This document shows, piece after piece, positions 4,857 through 8,490 of a stretch of DNA of 8,490 nucleotides. The position numbers and the translations under genes are program-made. Below the pieces are notes generated by a model. The model was not told the origin of the DNA. It worked only from the letters and a program-made list of their open reading frames with translations, and did not search any database. Positions within the stretch are counted from its first letter, which is position 1. The number at the start of each line of letters is the position of its first letter. Origin of the DNA: Bacillota bacterium (GTDB taxonomy: Bacteria; Bacillota; Clostridia; Oscillospirales; QAMX01); contig JAKPBM010000344.1 of NCBI GenBank assembly GCA_029778935.1, forward strand, positions 1-8,490. Reading direction: 5' to 3'.

Positions 4857-5234
4857 ATGATCACCAACATCGAGAGTCTGAAAAAGATCCGCGACCAGTT
4901 TAAGCCGGTAGTGGATTTCCGCAAAGAGAACAGCCCCGATGCGACCAAAGTGCTGGTGTGCATGGGTACCAGCGGTATTGCCGCTGGCGCGCGGGAAATT
5001 CTGCTTGCTCTGGCTAGCGAAGTGACCGACAAGCAGATTCACAACGTCATCGTCACCCAGACGGGCGCCGCAGACATCCCCGGAGCCGAGCCGGTGCTCA
5101 AAGTGGCCAAAAACGGTGAAACCGTTACATACGTCAACATGACGCCGGAAAAAGCCCTCCGCATCTTGAACGAGCATGTCGTGCAGGGTACGGTTGTCTC
5201 CGAATACACGCTGGACGCGGCAAACGCAAAGTAA
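4857..5234 (+). CDS. Thioredoxin-fold ferredoxin-like protein lacking most cluster ligands
   Basis: A 125-residue protein from the ATG at 4857, where GGAAGG (4841-4846) is 10 bases upstream. The alternative in-frame ATG at 4848 overlaps the previous stop as ATGA but has that ribosome binding site almost touching it; both starts are possible. It aligns by eye with the N-terminal domain of the downstream NuoF-like protein: KVLVCMGTSG against HILVCGGTGC, VTQTGAADIP against VVQTGCFGLC, and similar ends (VVQGTVV, LLKGRIV). The comparison shows three of the four [2Fe-2S] ligands replaced (by Gly40, Ala71 and Pro75); only Cys35 remains and it is the sole Cys in the protein. It therefore probably binds no [2Fe-2S] cluster and may be a structural subunit. 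As I recall, acetogen tetrameric hydrogenases have a small cofactor-free subunit (HydD) at a similar place. Confidence 0.88.
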   Translation: MITNIESLKKIRDQFKPVVDFRKENSPDATKVLVCMGTSGIAAGAREILLALASEVTDKQIHNVIVTQTGAADIPGAEPVLKVAKNGETVTYVNMTPEKALRILNEHVVQGTVVSEYTLDAANAK

Positions 5235-5248
5235 AGGAGAAGAGCGAC

Positions 5249-7036
<1,788 letters not shown>

Positions 7037-7054
7037 GGAAAAGGAGCAACAACG

Positions 7055-8490
7055 ATGTCTGACATGATTACCGTTAAAATAGACGGCAAGCTCTGTACCG
7101 CCCCGGCCGGCACTACGATTCTCGAATGTGCCCGTATGAACGGGATTAGCATCCCCACCCTCTGCTACCTGAAGGGCCTGAACGAAATCGGCGCCTGCCG
7201 CATGTGCCTGGTGGAGGTCAAGGGTGCCCGCGGCTTTGTTGCCGCCTGTGTTTACCCCATCGAGCCGCCGCGCAAGGACCGCGTGACCGGCGAAGAAGTC
7301 ATGATGGAAGTCCGCACCAACACGCCCGCTCTGCGCAAGGCGCGTAAGACGACGCTGGAGCTGATTCTCTCCGCCCACGATAAGAAGTGCCTGACCTGTG
7401 TCAGAAGCGGCAACTGCGAGCTGCAGAAACTGTCCAACGACTACGGCCTGGACGAAATCCGTTTCGAGGGCAGCAACCTCAAGTTTGAAAAAGAGGTTTC
7501 CTCCGCCCACATGGTCCGCGACAACAACAAATGCATCCTCTGCCGCCGCTGCGTGGCCGCCTGCAAGAAGAACCAGGAAGTGGCGGTTATCTCCCCGGCC
7601 GGCCGCGGCTTTAACACCCGCATCACCTGCGCCTTTGACCGGGCGCTGGCCGACGTGCCGTGCGTCTCCTGCGGCCAGTGCATCGTCGTCTGCCCCACCG
7701 GCGCGCTGTACGAAAAGGACCAGACCGAGCAGGTCTGGGCCGCTCTGAACGACCCGACCAAGCATGTGGTCGTCGGCACGGCTCCCTCCGTCCGCGCCAC
7801 TTTGGGCGAATGCTTCGGCGACCCCATCGGCACCAACGTGCAGGGCAAGATGGTCACCGCTCTGCGGAATCTGGGCTTTGACGGCGTGTTCGACGTGGAC
7901 ACCGCCGCTGACGTGACCATTATGGAAGAAGGCACCGAGTTCATCCACCGTCTGCAGGAAGGCGGCCCCTTCCCGCTCATCACCTCCTGCTCGCCGGGCT
8001 GGGTTAAGTTCTGCGAATACTACTACCCTGAGTTCACCCAGAACCTGTCCTCCGCCAAGTCGCCCCAGGGCATGTTCGGCGCCCTGATGAAGAGCTACTA
8101 CGCGGAAAAGAAAGGCATCGACCCGAAGGACATCGTCGTCGTCACGATTATGCCCTGCACGGCCAAGAAGTTTGAAGCGGGCCGCGAAGAGCTGTCCCGC
8201 GACGGCATGCCCGACGTAGACATCTCCATCACCACCCGCGAACTGGCCCGCATGATCACCACGAGCGGCCAGGTCTGGGCGGAGCTGGAAGAGAGCGACT
8301 TTGACCCGATCTTCGGCGTCGGCACCGGCGCAGGCCACCTCTTCGGCGCTTCCGGCTGCGTTATGGAAGCCGCCCTCCGCACCGTCGTGGAGAAGCTGGA
8401 AAACCGCGAGCTGGAGAAGCTGGAGTTCGAGGCCGTCCGCGGCGTCGCCGGTATCAAGGAAGCCACCTACACGGTGGCCGGCCAGGAAGT
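7055..8490 (+). CDS. hydA: [FeFe]-hydrogenase catalytic subunit HydA, C-terminus outside window
   Basis: AAGGAG at 7041-7046, eight bases upstream, marks the ATG at 7055; 478 full codons are present before the right edge. The N-terminal plant-type [2Fe-2S] domain has Cys37, 48, 51 and 65. A His-Cys3 [4Fe-4S] site follows (His108, Cys112, 115, 121). Two [4Fe-4S] ferredoxin motifs come next (Cys160/163/166/170 and 203/206/209/213). The H-cluster domain shows motif L1 as TSCSPGW (310-316) and motif L2 as MPCTAKKFE (366-374). The third motif, with the last two Cys, should lie just past the window. It reduces protons or oxidises H2 at the H-cluster in the cytoplasm. L1 differs from the common TSCCPxW; as I recall, the Ser form occurs in trimeric bifurcating enzymes. 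The segment GASGCVMEAALR (431-442) has Cys where Gly is usual. Maturases are not in the window. Confidence 0.97.
   Translation, partial: MSDMITVKIDGKLCTAPAGTTILECARMNGISIPTLCYLKGLNEIGACRMCLVEVKGARGFVAACVYPIEPPRKDRVTGEEVMMEVRTNTPALRKARKTTLELILSAHDKKCLTCVRSGNCELQKLSNDYGLDEIRFEGSNLKFEKEVSSAHMVRDNNKCILCRRCVAACKKNQEVAVISPAGRGFNTRITCAFDRALADVPCVSCGQCIVVCPTGALYEKDQTEQVWAALNDPTKHVVVGTAPSVRATLGECFGDPIGTNVQGKMVTALRNLGFDGVFDVDTAADVTIMEEGTEFIHRLQEGGPFPLITSCSPGWVKFCEYYYPEFTQNLSSAKSPQGMFGALMKSYYAEKKGIDPKDIVVVTIMPCTAKKFEAGREELSRDGMPDVDISITTRELARMITTSGQVWAELEESDFDPIFGVGTGAGHLFGASGCVMEAALRTVVEKLENRELEKLEFEAVRGVAGIKEATYTVAGQE

Overview
This window of about 57% G+C (estimated by eye) looks like the chromosome of an anaerobic, fermentative Bacillota (Clostridia or Negativicutes). 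The evidence is a five-gene operon for a multisubunit NAD-linked [FeFe]-hydrogenase, strong GGAGG-type ribosome binding sites, sigma-A-type promoters, and a secreted CAP-domain protein of the YkwD type. The genus cannot be read from the sequence.

Layout, left to right. Bases 2-745 are the 3' end of a gene for a repetitive protein that looks like a right-handed beta-helix; its start lies outside the window. Bases 746-1651 are about 900 bp without a convincing gene. They hold a GC-rich hairpin, two diverged tandem copies of a roughly 250-bp hairpin-rich element, a decayed terminator-like hairpin, and a strong bidirectional terminator. Bases 1652-2620 (minus strand) encode the CAP-domain protein: signal peptide, Thr/Pro/Ser/Ala-rich linker built on a 15-nt DNA repeat, and C-terminal CAP domain. 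Two near-identical sigma-A promoters lie upstream of it, 144 bp apart, each carrying a GTAAC/GTTAC inverted repeat. Bases 2816-3560 are largely non-coding, with at best one doubtful small minus-strand ORF.

The main content is the operon from about 3561 to beyond the right edge. A strong extended -10 promoter (TTGCAA-16 nt-TATAAT) is followed by a leader of about 190 nt with two strong hairpins, the second being terminator-like with a TTCG loop. Next come a NuoE/HydC-type [2Fe-2S] subunit, a stand-alone GHKL ATPase, a small thioredoxin-fold ferredoxin-like protein that has lost three of four cluster ligands, a NuoF/HydB-type flavin and Fe-S subunit, and the catalytic HydA (cut by the window edge before its last H-cluster motif). 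The genes are tightly packed and partly overlapping.

How they work together: by family knowledge, HydA, HydB and HydC form an NAD(H)-linked, probably electron-bifurcating or confurcating hydrogenase that couples NADH and reduced ferredoxin to H2. HydB would hold the NADH/FMN site, HydC a [2Fe-2S] cluster, and HydA the H-cluster with a relay of Fe-S clusters. The two extra proteins, the GHKL ATPase and the ligand-poor ferredoxin-like protein, are the least understood parts and, with the structured leader, the most interesting.
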